Part shown: positions 7,851 through 14,684 of the stretch, piece by piece | How the letters are laid out: every line of letters starts with the position of its first letter | Position numbering within the stretch: position 1 is the stretch's first letter | Assembly (NCBI GenBank): GCA_023416575.1 | Contig: JAEZHL010000314.1 | Coordinates: 1 to 15,651 of the forward strand | Reading direction: 5' to 3' | DNA length: 15,651 bases | DNA from: Pseudomonadota bacterium | Lineage (GTDB): Bacteria > Pseudomonadota > Alphaproteobacteria > Rhizobiales > Hyphomicrobiaceae | Notes under the pieces: generated by a model | Told to the model about the DNA's origin: nothing | What the model saw: the letters and a program-made list of their open reading frames with translations, nothing else | Database searches by the model: none | Program-made: the position numbers and the translations under genes

Positions 7851-8440
7851 CGGCGGAACTCCAGGAGGCGCGCGACGTAGCGCGCGAAAAGATCGACTTC
7901 GAGGTTGACGATTTGGCCCGCCGTTTTGGCTCCCCAGGTCGTTACCGTCAAGGTATGCGGGATGATGTTTACGCCGAAGCGGTTGCCTGCGACTTCATTG
8001 ACCGTGAGGGAGGTGCCGTCGATGGCGGCCGACCCCTTCGGCGCGATGAAGAGCGCAAGATGCTCCGGCGCCTCGAAGGTGAAGCGAACGGATTCACCAT
8101 CGGGATGGATGTCCACGATACGGGCAACGCCGTCGACGTGTCCCGTGACGATGTGCCCGCCGAGCTCGTCCCCCGCGGTCAGCGAGCGTTCGAGATTGAT
8201 GCGCCTGCCCGGCTGCCAGCTATCGAGCGTGGTTTTGGAGCGTGTCTCGTTTGAGACATCCACCGAGAACAGGCTGCCCGTCCCGGCGGGCTCGACCGCG
8301 GTGACGGTCAGGCAGCAGCCGTCGCAGGCGATCGAGGCGCCGATGGCGATCGAGCTCGCCGCATAGGAGGAGCGGATCGAGAAGCTGTCGCCCTCTCGCC
8401 TGGCGACCTCGCCGACATCGGTGATTATTCCGGTGAACAT
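7847..8440 (-). CDS. ribE: Riboflavin synthase (alpha chain; also called RibC)
   Basis: Riboflavin synthase dismutates two molecules of dimethyl-ribityllumazine to riboflavin and the ribityl-aminouracil, the last step of the pathway. The 197-residue protein has the two lumazine-binding repeats of the family. The first begins with the diagnostic MFTGII and contains SIACDGCCLTVT (37-48). The second begins near GGHIVTGHVDG (94-104) and contains AAIDGTSLTVNEV. The C-terminal VNLEVDLFARYVARLL helix is also typical. I place the start at the ATG giving MFTGIITDVG, because family members begin exactly there and GGGAG lies five bases upstream. A longer in-frame start at 8506 would overlap ribD and is unlikely. 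The stop overlaps the ribB TTG start by four bases. Confidence 0.96.
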   Translation of the reverse strand: MFTGIITDVGEVARREGDSFSIRSSYAASSIAIGASIACDGCCLTVTAVEPAGTGSLFSVDVSNETRSKTTLDSWQPGRRINLERSLTAGDELGGHIVTGHVDGVARIVDIHPDGESVRFTFEAPEHLALFIAPKGSAAIDGTSLTVNEVAGNRFGVNIIPHTLTVTTWGAKTAGQIVNLEVDLFARYVARLLEFRR

Positions 8441-8502
8441 GGTGCTCCCGTTCTCTGATGCGTTCGTCGTATCGACTGTTCGAGGGCCGTTCGGCTGCCG
8501 GC

Positions 8503-9648
8503 TCACTCAGGCCCGGTGCGGCGCCGAAAGACCAGCATATCATCAACGCCCACTCTCTGCGCGGCCGTCAGCGTCAGCTCGATGCCGGGCAGCAATGCGC
8601 GGGGGTTCCAGGGCTCTGGGCCGGTGGCTTCTTCGGCATCGCGGCCCCGGAAGACGATCACCTCGTCGACGAAGCCTGCACGCGCGAAAGATCGCCACAC
8701 GGCGGCCCCGCCCTCGACGAGGAGGCGAGTGATGTTGCGGGCAGCCAACGCCTCGGTCACGGCGGGCAGCCACAGCCTGCCATCGACCTCACGGATGGGC
8801 ACGACCTCGCAGCCGCGCGCCTGAAGCGCCGTCTGCCGCTCCTGGGGCGCGCGCGGGCCGCAGAAGACGATCACGGGCACCTCGCGCGCGCTCGCGATCA
8901 GCTTGCCGTCGAGGTTCAGGTCGAGGTCGCGGGCGAGGACGACGCGAACTGGCGACCGGTGGCCGAGACCCGGCAGGCGGCACGTCAGCTCCGGGTCATC
9001 GTCCTCCACCGTCTGCCGGCCGACGAGAATGGCGTCACTCGTGGCACGAAGCAGGTGTCCGCGCGCACGGGCCTCGGGTCCCGTGACCCAAACCGGACTC
9101 CCGGCCTTGCCCCGCGGCACGCTGCCGTCCGCCGCGAGTGCCAGCTTGAGCTGGATGAACGGCCGCCGCTCGCTGACCCTCAGGATGTGGCCGCGGGTAA
9201 CCCAGTCCGCTTCCTCGCTGCGCACGCCGCGGGTGATCGCGATGCCGGCGGCGCGCAGCCGCTCCAGGCCGCGGCCGGCCACGCGCGGGTCCGGATCCTC
9301 GATGCCGACCACGACGCGGGCGAGGCCCGCTGCGACCAGCGCATCGGCGCATGGCGGTGTGCCGCCGTAGTGCGAGCAGGGCTCCAGCGTGACGTACATG
9401 GTCGCCCCGCGCGCTCGTGCGCCGGCGCGACGCAGCGCCTCGGTCTCGGCATGGGGACGCCCGCCGGGCTGGGTCCAGCCGCGCGCGATCACCTCGCCGG
9501 TCCCGGCATCCACGATCACCGCGCCAACGGCGGGGTTGGGCGCCGTCGCCCCCAGGCCGCGCCGGGCCAGGGACAACGCAATGTCCATGAAGCGGATGTC
9601 GTCGGCATCCGCTGCGGACTGAGGCTTACTCAGCTTCGTTCTGGCCAT
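8503..9648 (-). CDS. ribD: Bifunctional diaminohydroxyphosphoribosylaminopyrimidine deaminase / 5-amino-6-(5-phosphoribosylamino)uracil reductase RibD
   Basis: RibD carries out the second and third steps of the pyrimidine branch of riboflavin synthesis: a zinc-dependent deamination, then NADPH-dependent reduction of the ribose. The deaminase domain is N-terminal, with ATAPNPAVGAVIV, then HAE (H66, E68) and PCSHYGGTPPC (C91 and C100) as the zinc ligands. The reductase domain starts near RPFIQLKLALAADGS and contains WVTGPEARARGHLLR, DAILVGRQTVEDDDP and, near the C-terminus, RLLVEGGAAVW. The length of 381 residues is normal. I chose the ATG at 9648. It overlaps the 3' end of nrdR by 23 bases and lacks a strong ribosome-binding site, so translation is probably coupled to nrdR. 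ATG codons at 9681 and 9588 are alternatives. Confidence 0.95.
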   Translation of the reverse strand: MARTKLSKPQSAADADDIRFMDIALSLARRGLGATAPNPAVGAVIVDAGTGEVIARGWTQPGGRPHAETEALRRAGARARGATMYVTLEPCSHYGGTPPCADALVAAGLARVVVGIEDPDPRVAGRGLERLRAAGIAITRGVRSEEADWVTRGHILRVSERRPFIQLKLALAADGSVPRGKAGSPVWVTGPEARARGHLLRATSDAILVGRQTVEDDDPELTCRLPGLGHRSPVRVVLARDLDLNLDGKLIASAREVPVIVFCGPRAPQERQTALQARGCEVVPIREVDGRLWLPAVTEALAARNITRLLVEGGAAVWRSFARAGFVDEVIVFRGRDAEEATGPEPWNPRALLPGIELTLTAAQRVGVDDMLVFRRRTGPE

Positions 9649-10120
9649 AGGCTTTCGGGCCGGCGCCTTTGCCCTTCGCAATTTCGCTCAGGACCTCCTG
9701 GAAGTCGGAGGCCTCACGGAAATCCCGGTACACGGAAGCGAAGCGCACGTAAGCGACGGGATCCAATCCGCGGAGCGCCTCGCACACGATCTCACCGATG
9801 GTGGAGGAGGCGATGTCCGCCTCGCCGGTGCTTTCGAGCTGTCTCACGATCCCGGAGACCATGCGATCGATCCGATCGCGCTCGACGGGCCGCTTGCGGA
9901 GTGCGATCTCGACGGAGCGCAGCAGCTTGTCGCGATCGAAGGGGACCTTACGGCCCGAGCGCTTCGTGACGATGATCTCGCGCAGCTGCACGCGCTCGAA
10001 GGTCGTGAACCTGCCACCGCAGTCCGGGCACACCCGGCGCCGCCGGATCGCGGCGTTTTCCTCAGTCGGCCGGCTGTCCTTGACCTGCGTATCCCCGCTG
10101 CCGCAGAACGGGCAACGCAT
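9626..10120 (-). CDS. nrdR: Transcriptional repressor NrdR
   Basis: NrdR represses ribonucleotide reductase operons by binding NrdR boxes. Its ATP-cone domain senses the ATP/dATP ratio. The 164-residue protein begins with the zinc ribbon MRCPFCGSGDTQVKDSR (ligands C3, C6, C31, C34). The highly conserved RRRVCPDCGGRFTTFERV follows, then the ATP-cone from about residue 49 (VTKRSGRKVPFDRDKLLRS) to about 139 (VAYVRFASVYRDFREASDF). The ATG has a clear GAGGAG eight bases upstream. It lies at the head of the coupled riboflavin-nusB cluster and its 3' end overlaps ribD, the usual arrangement in many Hyphomicrobiales. No ribonucleotide reductase gene is in the window, so its targets lie elsewhere. Confidence 0.97.
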   Translation of the reverse strand: MRCPFCGSGDTQVKDSRPTEENAAIRRRRVCPDCGGRFTTFERVQLREIIVTKRSGRKVPFDRDKLLRSVEIALRKRPVERDRIDRMVSGIVRQLESTGEADIASSTIGEIVCEALRGLDPVAYVRFASVYRDFREASDFQEVLSEIAKGKGAGPKAYGQNEAE

Positions 10121-10179
10121 GGCATCGTCTCCTCAACGGATCGGCTGAACCTGCCCTGTCGCCGAACATCTGGGGTTCA

Positions 10180-10209
10180 CGTCATCCCGGGCACAGGGCC
10201 GGGATGACG
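10180..10209. repeat. REP-like hairpin between glyA and nrdR
   Basis: GTCATCCCGG (10181-10190) and CCGGGATGAC (10199-10208) are perfect reverse complements with an eight-base loop. A flanking C-G pair makes the stem 11 base pairs. It lies 15 bases beyond the glyA stop and about 60 bases before the nrdR start. There is no T-tract on the - strand, so it is not a classical terminator, though it may shield the glyA mRNA end. The arm shares GTCATCCCGG with the ends of the element at 5509-5655, which points to a dispersed palindromic repeat family. Confidence 0.65.
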
Positions 10210-10223
10210 CATTCGTCACTGGA

Positions 10224-11528
10224 TCAGGCGTAGATCGGGAATTTCCGGCAGAGCGCGACTGCCTCTTCCTTCACCTTCGCCTCGACCTCCGAATTGCCAG
10301 CTTCGCCGTTCTGGGCGAGACCGTCCAGAACCTCGGCGATCATGCGGCCGACCTCGCGGAACTCCTCCACACCGAAGCCGCGCGTCGTGCCCGCGGGCGA
10401 GCCGAGCCGGATGCCGGACGTCACCGTCGGCTTCTCCGGGTCGAACGGCACGCCGTTCTTGTTGCACGTGATGTGCGCACGCCCGAGCGCCTTTTCCGAG
10501 ATGTTCCCGGTCAGCTTCTTGGGGCGCAGGTCGACGAGCATCAGGTGGGTGTCGGTGCCGCCGGAAACCAAGTCGTAGCCGGCTGCCTTGAGCACGTCGC
10601 CGAGGGCGGCGGCATTGTCGACCACGGCGCGTGCGTAATCCTTGAACTCCGGCCGCAGCGCTTCGCCGAACGCGACGGCCTTGGCCGCGATGATGTGCAT
10701 CAGCGGACCGCCCTGGAGGCCGGGGAAGATGGCCGAGTTGACCTTCTTCGCGATCTCCGCGTCGTTCGTCAGGATCATGCCGCCACGCGGGCCGCGCAGC
10801 GTCTTGTGCGTGGTGGTCGTGACGACGTGCGCGTGCGGCAGCGGGCTCGGATGGGCGCCGCCGGCGACGAGACCCGCGAAGTGGGCCATGTCGACCATGA
10901 GATAGGCCCCGACCTCGTCAGCGATCTCGCGGAAGGCCGCGAAGTCGATGACGCGCGGGTAAGCCGAGCCACCGGCGATGATGATGCGCGGGCGGTGCTC
11001 CTTGGCCAGCGCGCGCACCTCGTCGTGATCGATGCGGTGGTCCTGCCGGCGGACCGTATAATGCACTGGCTTGAACCACTTGCCGGACATGTTGACCGGC
11101 GCCCCGTGCGTGAGATGGCCACCAGCCGCCAGCGACAGGCCGAGGATCGTGTCTCCCGGCTGCGCGAGCGCCATGAACACGCCCTGGTTGGCCTGGCTGC
11201 CGGAATGCGGCTGCACGTTCGCGAATGCGCAGCCGAAAAGGCGCTTCGCCCGCTCGATGGCCAGTTCCTCGGCGACGTCCACGTACTGGCAGCCGCCGTA
11301 GTAGCGGCGGCCCGGATAGCCCTCGGCGTACTTGTTCGTCAGCACCGAGCCCGCAGCCTCGAGCACCGCGCGGGAGACGATGTTCTCCGATGCGATCAGC
11401 TCGATTTCGTCGCGCTGGCGGGAAAGCTCGGCAGAAACCGCGCCGAACACTTCGGGGTCACGTTCTGCAAGCGTTTCCGTGAAAAAACCCTTGGGCGCAT
11501 TCGGTCGCGCTGGGGTGGCTTCAGTCAT
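10224..11528 (-). CDS. glyA: Serine hydroxymethyltransferase GlyA
   Basis: GlyA is a cytoplasmic pyridoxal-phosphate enzyme that interconverts serine and glycine while loading a one-carbon unit on tetrahydrofolate. The 434-residue protein has all expected signatures: IELIASENIVS near 42-52, TNKYAEGYPGRRYYGG, the active-site segment VVTTTTHKTLRGPRGG with the PLP lysine at 242, and DMAHFAGLVAGG just before it. The C-terminal VTSGIRLGSPAGTTRGF is also conserved. The ATG at 11528 is preceded by GAGGA, so the start is well supported. It lies between hemA and nrdR, all on the - strand, with 180 bases before it and 103 after it. Its product glycine is a substrate of the neighbouring HemA. Confidence 0.98.
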   Translation of the reverse strand: MTEATPARPNAPKGFFTETLAERDPEVFGAVSAELSRQRDEIELIASENIVSRAVLEAAGSVLTNKYAEGYPGRRYYGGCQYVDVAEELAIERAKRLFGCAFANVQPHSGSQANQGVFMALAQPGDTILGLSLAAGGHLTHGAPVNMSGKWFKPVHYTVRRQDHRIDHDEVRALAKEHRPRIIIAGGSAYPRVIDFAAFREIADEVGAYLMVDMAHFAGLVAGGAHPSPLPHAHVVTTTTHKTLRGPRGGMILTNDAEIAKKVNSAIFPGLQGGPLMHIIAAKAVAFGEALRPEFKDYARAVVDNAAALGDVLKAAGYDLVSGGTDTHLMLVDLRPKKLTGNISEKALGRAHITCNKNGVPFDPEKPTVTSGIRLGSPAGTTRGFGVEEFREVGRMIAEVLDGLAQNGEAGNSEVEAKVKEEAVALCRKFPIYA

Positions 11529-11580
11529 GGCTTCCTCGCTCGCAGGTCACGGCAGAAGATGGGAAATCGGCGATAGGCGC

Positions 11581-11609
11581 GGCATAGCACGCGTGACATG
11601 GGGCAACAA
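11581..11609 (-). promoter_or_regulatory. Possible glyA promoter
   Basis: On the - strand TTGTTG (11609-11604) and TATGCC (11586-11581) are separated by 17 bases and sit about 55-80 bases before the glyA start. Each hexamer matches the sigma-70 consensus at only three positions, although CTATG before the second resembles alphaproteobacterial -10 elements. This is a pattern match only. Confidence 0.25.
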
Positions 11610-11668
11610 CTCCGCGACCGTCCTTGGGACTGAGTGGCGCGGGCGTGGGGCAGGGAGCCGCGGCCGTT

Positions 11669-11687
11669 CAGCATGTCTGGTATGCTG
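11669..11687 (-). terminator. Weak hairpin downstream of hemA, possible terminator
   Basis: CAGCAT (11669-11674) and ATGCTG (11682-11687) form a perfect six-base stem around a seven-base loop, 21 bases beyond the hemA stop. No T-tract follows on the - strand, so the site may be only a pause, an operator or chance. Confidence 0.25.
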
Positions 11688-11708
11688 TGCAGCGCGACTT
11701 GCCCTGGT

Positions 11709-12950
11709 TCACTCGGCTGCGATCGGCACCGGCCCGGAGGCGAGGCCGAACTCGAGCCACAACGTGGTGAGGGCCGCGACGAGATGGTCCATGTCGCCAT
11801 CCGTGTGCTGTGGCGTCGGCGTCAGCCGCAGGCGCTCCGTGCCGCGGGGCACGGTCGGGTAGTTGATGGGCTGCACATAGATGCCGAAGCGATCGAGCAA
11901 GGCGTCGGTCAGGCTTTTGCACAGCACGGGGTCGCCGACCATCACCGGCACGATGTGGCTCGGGTTGTCGATCACCGGCAATCCGGCCGCGGCGAGCCGC
12001 CGCTTCAGCGTCGCCGCCCGCTCCTGGTGCTGCGCGCGCTCGGTCGTGCTGGCTTTCAGGTGGCGGACGCTGGCCAGCGCCCCGGCGACGATCGTCGGCG
12101 CGAGAGAGGTGGTGAAGATGAAACCGGGTGCATAGCTGCGGATGGCATCGCAGCAGGCCCGGCTCGCGGCGATGTAGCCGCCCATGACGCCGAAGCCTTT
12201 GGCCAGCGTACCGTTGATGATGTCGATCCGGGACAGCATGCCGTCGCGCTCGGCGATACCGCCGCCGCGCGGTCCGTACATGCCGACGGCGTGCACCTCG
12301 TCGAGATAGGTCAGCGCGCCGTAGCGCTCGGCGAGGTCGCAAATGGCGTCGAGCGGGGCGATCGTCCCGTCCATGGAATAGACGGACTCGAAGGCGATGA
12401 TCTTCGGCGTCGCGGGATCGAATGCCTTGAGGTGCGCCTCGAGATCGGCGAGGTCGTTGTGGCGCCAGATCCGCTTCGGCCCGCCGCCATGCCGGATTCC
12501 CTGGATCATGGAGGCGTGGTTCTTCTCATCGGAGAAGATCACCGCGCCGGGCAGCAGCCGGACCAGCGTCGCGAGCGTGGTGTCGTTGGCGACGTAGGCC
12601 GACGTGAAGAGCAGCGCAGCCTCCTTGCCGTGCAGCTCGGCCAGCTCGGCTTCGAGCTCGACGTGGTAGCGCGTCGTGCCTGAGATGTTGCGTGTGCCGC
12701 CAGATCCGGCGCCGGTCTTGTCCAGTGCCTCGTGCATCGCAGCCAGCACGACAGGATGCTGGCCCATGCCGAGATAATCGTTCGAGCACCAGACCGTGAT
12801 CCGCCGCTTATCACCGGAGGCGTAATGGTCAGCCGCGGGAAATGCGCCGCACGTCCGCCTCAGATCAGTGAAGACGCGGTAGCGCCCCTCGGCATGGATC
12901 GCGGCCAATGCGCCTTGGAACTTTGCTGTGTAATCCACGGTCCTGCCCAT
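11709..12950 (-). CDS. hemA: 5-aminolevulinate synthase HemA (glycine-dependent ALAS)
   Basis: ALAS condenses glycine with succinyl-CoA to form 5-aminolevulinate, the first committed step of tetrapyrrole synthesis in alphaproteobacteria and mitochondria. It is a PLP enzyme of the alpha-oxoamine synthase group. Seen here are WCSNDYLGMGQHP (54-66), GAGSGGTRNISGTT (80-93), YLDEVHAVGMYGPRG (215-229) and the PLP lysine in NGTLAKGFGVMGGY (K251). The C-terminal QPINYPTVPRGTERLRLTPTP is also typical. I place the start at the ATG at 12950, giving 413 residues, because it yields the family's VDYTAKFQGALAAIHAEGRYRVF opening, written here only to identify it by its YRVF end. An upstream in-frame start at 13073 would add 41 unconserved residues. 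The ribosome-binding site is weak. A FNR/FixK-like box lies 160 bases upstream. Confidence 0.97.
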   Translation of the reverse strand: MGRTVDYTAKFQGALAAIHAEGRYRVFTDLRRTCGAFPAADHYASGDKRRITVWCSNDYLGMGQHPVVLAAMHEALDKTGAGSGGTRNISGTTRYHVELEAELAELHGKEAALLFTSAYVANDTTLATLVRLLPGAVIFSDEKNHASMIQGIRHGGGPKRIWRHNDLADLEAHLKAFDPATPKIIAFESVYSMDGTIAPLDAICDLAERYGALTYLDEVHAVGMYGPRGGGIAERDGMLSRIDIINGTLAKGFGVMGGYIAASRACCDAIRSYAPGFIFTTSLAPTIVAGALASVRHLKASTTERAQHQERAATLKRRLAAAGLPVIDNPSHIVPVMVGDPVLCKSLTDALLDRFGIYVQPINYPTVPRGTERLRLTPTPQHTDGDMDHLVAALTTLWLEFGLASGPVPIAAE

Positions 12951-13020
12951 CCCGAACGAGCCCGGATCAGCTTGCCCGTGGGCCGCCGCTCCATCAACAT
13001 CCCTGATGTCGCGGTTACGC

Positions 13021-13030
13021 CAAAGCTTTG
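13021..13030. promoter_or_regulatory. Perfect 10-base palindrome in the hemA leader
   Basis: CAAAGCTTTG is fully self-complementary and lies 71-80 bases before the hemA start. A second imperfect hairpin, CCAGT-CCG-ACTGG, follows at 13038-13050. Either could be a regulator site or a structured part of the leader. No known operator is matched. Confidence 0.2.
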
Positions 13031-13109
13031 TGCCGAGCCAGTCCGACTGGTGGCCGATGAGACGTCCGCACACAATGTCCCAAATGAGCGCAGCGGCTGA
13101 TTGTCCGCC

Positions 13110-13123
13110 TTGTTCTGAATCAA
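13110..13123. promoter_or_regulatory. FNR/FixK-type binding site upstream of hemA
   Basis: TTGTTCTGAATCAA matches the FNR/FixK consensus TTGAT-N4-ATCAA at nine of ten defined positions. The mismatch is the T in place of A at 13113. It is centred about 166 bases before the hemA start codon. hemA is controlled by FnrL or FixK-class regulators in Rhodobacter and Bradyrhizobium, so the position makes biological sense. If it acts as a class II activator site the transcript would begin near 13075. No strong -10 element is visible there. Confidence 0.5.
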
Positions 13124-13134
13124 TGGGTCGCGGC

Positions 13135-14421
13135 TCAGTAGCCCGACACGGTCTCCCCGGCCCCGTCCTTCTGGTAGAGGTCGCGGCGGAACTGGACGAC
13201 GCCGTCCTCGGTGGCCCAGGCGGTGATGTAGACGAAATAGACCGGAACCGGCTTCTTCAGCCGCACGTCCTGCCGCTCGCCGGATTGCTTCATCGCGAGC
13301 ACCTGATCCACCGACCAGCCATTGTCGGCCAGCAGCCACGCTCCGAGCTGCTCGACACCCTGCACGCGCACGCAACCGGAGGTCGCAGCCCGGAAATTGC
13401 GCCCGAACAGGCTCTCGGACGGCGTATCGTGCATGTAGACGGAATGGTTGTTGTGGAAGTTGATCTTCAGGAATCCGAGCGGGTTGTCCTTGCCGGGTTG
13501 CTGCCGGTAGGTCAGGTTGCGCACCGCTTCGGATGACCAGTCGATCTTGGAGCTGTCGAGTTTGCGGCCGTCGCCGCCGTAGGCATCGATGCCGTACTTC
13601 ACCAGCACGTCCTCGTTGCGCCGGCTCATCTCGCGGCCTTTGGGGATCAGGTCCTTGGCGATGACCGTCGGCGGCAACGTCCAGACCGGGTTGAAGTTCA
13701 GCTCGTGGATGGTCGAGCGCAGCAACGGCGTCTCGCGGTCGATCTTGCCCACGACGCCGGAATGCCGCGTCACCACCCGGTCGTTCTCGACGGCCTCGAC
13801 CTGTGCGGCGGGAATATTCACCAGGACATACTTCTTCGCCGCCGAGCGGGCCAATTCACTGACGCGGGCGAGGTTCGTCCGCAGCTGGCGCAGCCGCGCC
13901 GAGGCAGGGACGTTGAGGGCGGCGATGGTGCGCTTGTCGACGACGCCGGTCGGGGTCAGGCCGTTCGATGCCTGAAACCGCTTCACGGCGCGCTCGAGTC
14001 CATAATCGAAATAGTCGGGGTAGCTCGAGTTTTCCTTGAGGTCTCCGGAGAGCAGCAGCCGCTGGCGCAGGATGGCGACCGAGGAGTGTGTCACGCCCAC
14101 CTGCAGCTGATATTCGGGAACAGGGTTCCAGCCGCCGTCCTGCACGATCTCGGCGTAGCGCTTGATCGCGGCCTTCATCGGCTCGATGTTGGCGGGCGAG
14201 ATCGTCGGATAGCCGCGCGGAGGATTGGCCTCCCATTCGCGCATGAAGGCCCGGTCGTAGGGCTGTGTGAAGGTGTTGACGACGTTGGCGAAGGGGTTCC
14301 AGCTATTGCCGTCCGAGGCCGTCGCCGCCGTCCCGAGCGCCGCTGACGCAATCGCGCCAACTGCAATGGTTGCAACCAGCTCGGCCGCTTTGCGGCCATA
14401 CGCAGCCCGTACCCAGCTCAC
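13135..14421 (-). CDS. ldtP: Periplasmic L,D-transpeptidase (YkuD/YcbB type), LdtP-like
   Basis: L,D-transpeptidases make 3-3 cross-links in peptidoglycan or anchor proteins to it, using an active-site cysteine. Residues 1-36 look like a Sec signal peptide: a basic start, a hydrophobic run VATIAVGAIASAALG, then ATASDG. A scaffold region follows. A peptidoglycan-binding domain lies at about 105-170 (SVAILRQRL, AVKRFQASNGL, GVVDKRTIAALN). The YkuD catalytic domain lies at about 197-400. Its signature is intact: H331 in YMHDTP and C350 in ATSGCVRV. I chose the GTG at 14421, giving 428 residues, because GAGGAG stands eight bases upstream and the signal peptide then begins properly; the ATG at 14574 would bury it. 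The upstream neighbour is an LdtR-like regulator. Confidence 0.9.
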   Translation of the reverse strand: MSWVRAAYGRKAAELVATIAVGAIASAALGTAATASDGNSWNPFANVVNTFTQPYDRAFMREWEANPPRGYPTISPANIEPMKAAIKRYAEIVQDGGWNPVPEYQLQVGVTHSSVAILRQRLLLSGDLKENSSYPDYFDYGLERAVKRFQASNGLTPTGVVDKRTIAALNVPASARLRQLRTNLARVSELARSAAKKYVLVNIPAAQVEAVENDRVVTRHSGVVGKIDRETPLLRSTIHELNFNPVWTLPPTVIAKDLIPKGREMSRRNEDVLVKYGIDAYGGDGRKLDSSKIDWSSEAVRNLTYRQQPGKDNPLGFLKINFHNNHSVYMHDTPSESLFGRNFRAATSGCVRVQGVEQLGAWLLADNGWSVDQVLAMKQSGERQDVRLKKPVPVYFVYITAWATEDGVVQFRRDLYQKDGAGETVSGY

Positions 14422-14544
14422 GTCGTACACTCCTCGCTTACGCTGCTCAACCCCTCCGAGTACCCCCCGCTGCTGCAACCTTTGGCAGATCAGCGTTAAG
14501 GATTTCTGAGCGCCCGTGTCATTTCGGGTCTGCCCTGGGGCATG

Positions 14545-14554
14545 CAGACGTCTG
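14545..14554. promoter_or_regulatory. Palindrome CAGACGTCTG in the ldtP leader
   Basis: A perfect 10-base palindrome lies just downstream of the TAGAAT element (14561-14566, - strand), close to the likely transcription start. Such a position suits a regulator site, for example LdtR, but there is no direct evidence. Confidence 0.25.
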
Positions 14555-14560
14555 ATCATC

Positions 14561-14566
14561 ATTCTA
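14561..14566 (-). promoter_or_regulatory. Candidate -10 element of ldtP
   Basis: TAGAAT on the - strand matches the TATAAT consensus at five of six positions and lies 140 bases before the GTG start. No good -35 hexamer stands 16-18 bases upstream, which would fit a promoter needing an activator. Confidence 0.35.
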
Positions 14567-14624
14567 ACGCGCACCTCCGGGCCGAGCCAGAGCGCACATT
14601 TCGGTGATGATGCACTGGTCCGGG

Positions 14625-14638
14625 CTGCACGTGTGCAG
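14625..14638. promoter_or_regulatory. Inverted repeat CTGCAC-GT-GTGCAG between ldtR and ldtP
   Basis: Two six-base arms are perfect reverse complements separated by two bases. The site lies about 70-80 bases upstream of the expected ldtP transcription start and 47 bases beyond the ldtR stop. It is a candidate operator, or a short stem at the ldtR mRNA end. There is no T-tract to support termination. Confidence 0.3.
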
Positions 14639-14684
14639 GCCGGTCATGGCTGGTTATTCTGGAGCGCAGGGTGCCGGGTTCTGC

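Noticed and set aside
8441..8502. FMN riboswitch within the riboflavin operon
   Set aside because: No gap before the rib genes is long enough or carries the FMN-aptamer (RFN) conserved pattern.
8441..8506. Longer start for riboflavin synthase at 8506
   Set aside because: The family starts at MFTGI, and the GGGAG site is placed for the ATG at 8440.
8458..9969. 503-codon open frame on the + strand opposite ribD and nrdR
   Set aside because: It is a shadow of two well-identified genes, with no family motif and no ribosome-binding site support.
11529..11708. Glycine or folate riboswitch upstream of glyA
   Set aside because: I could not find the conserved aptamer cores by eye. Only a short hairpin and a weak promoter match were seen.
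10473..12683. Long + strand frames (10473-11576 and 11634-12683) opposite glyA and hemA
   Set aside because: They are mirror frames of conserved PLP enzymes with biased composition and no motifs.
12951..13073. 41-residue N-terminal extension of HemA
   Set aside because: The extra residues are not conserved in ALAS proteins, and the region holds the likely promoter and regulatory sites.
14422..14574. Longer start for the L,D-transpeptidase at 14574
   Set aside because: It would place about 50 residues before the signal peptide, while the GTG at 14421 has a strong GAGGAG site.
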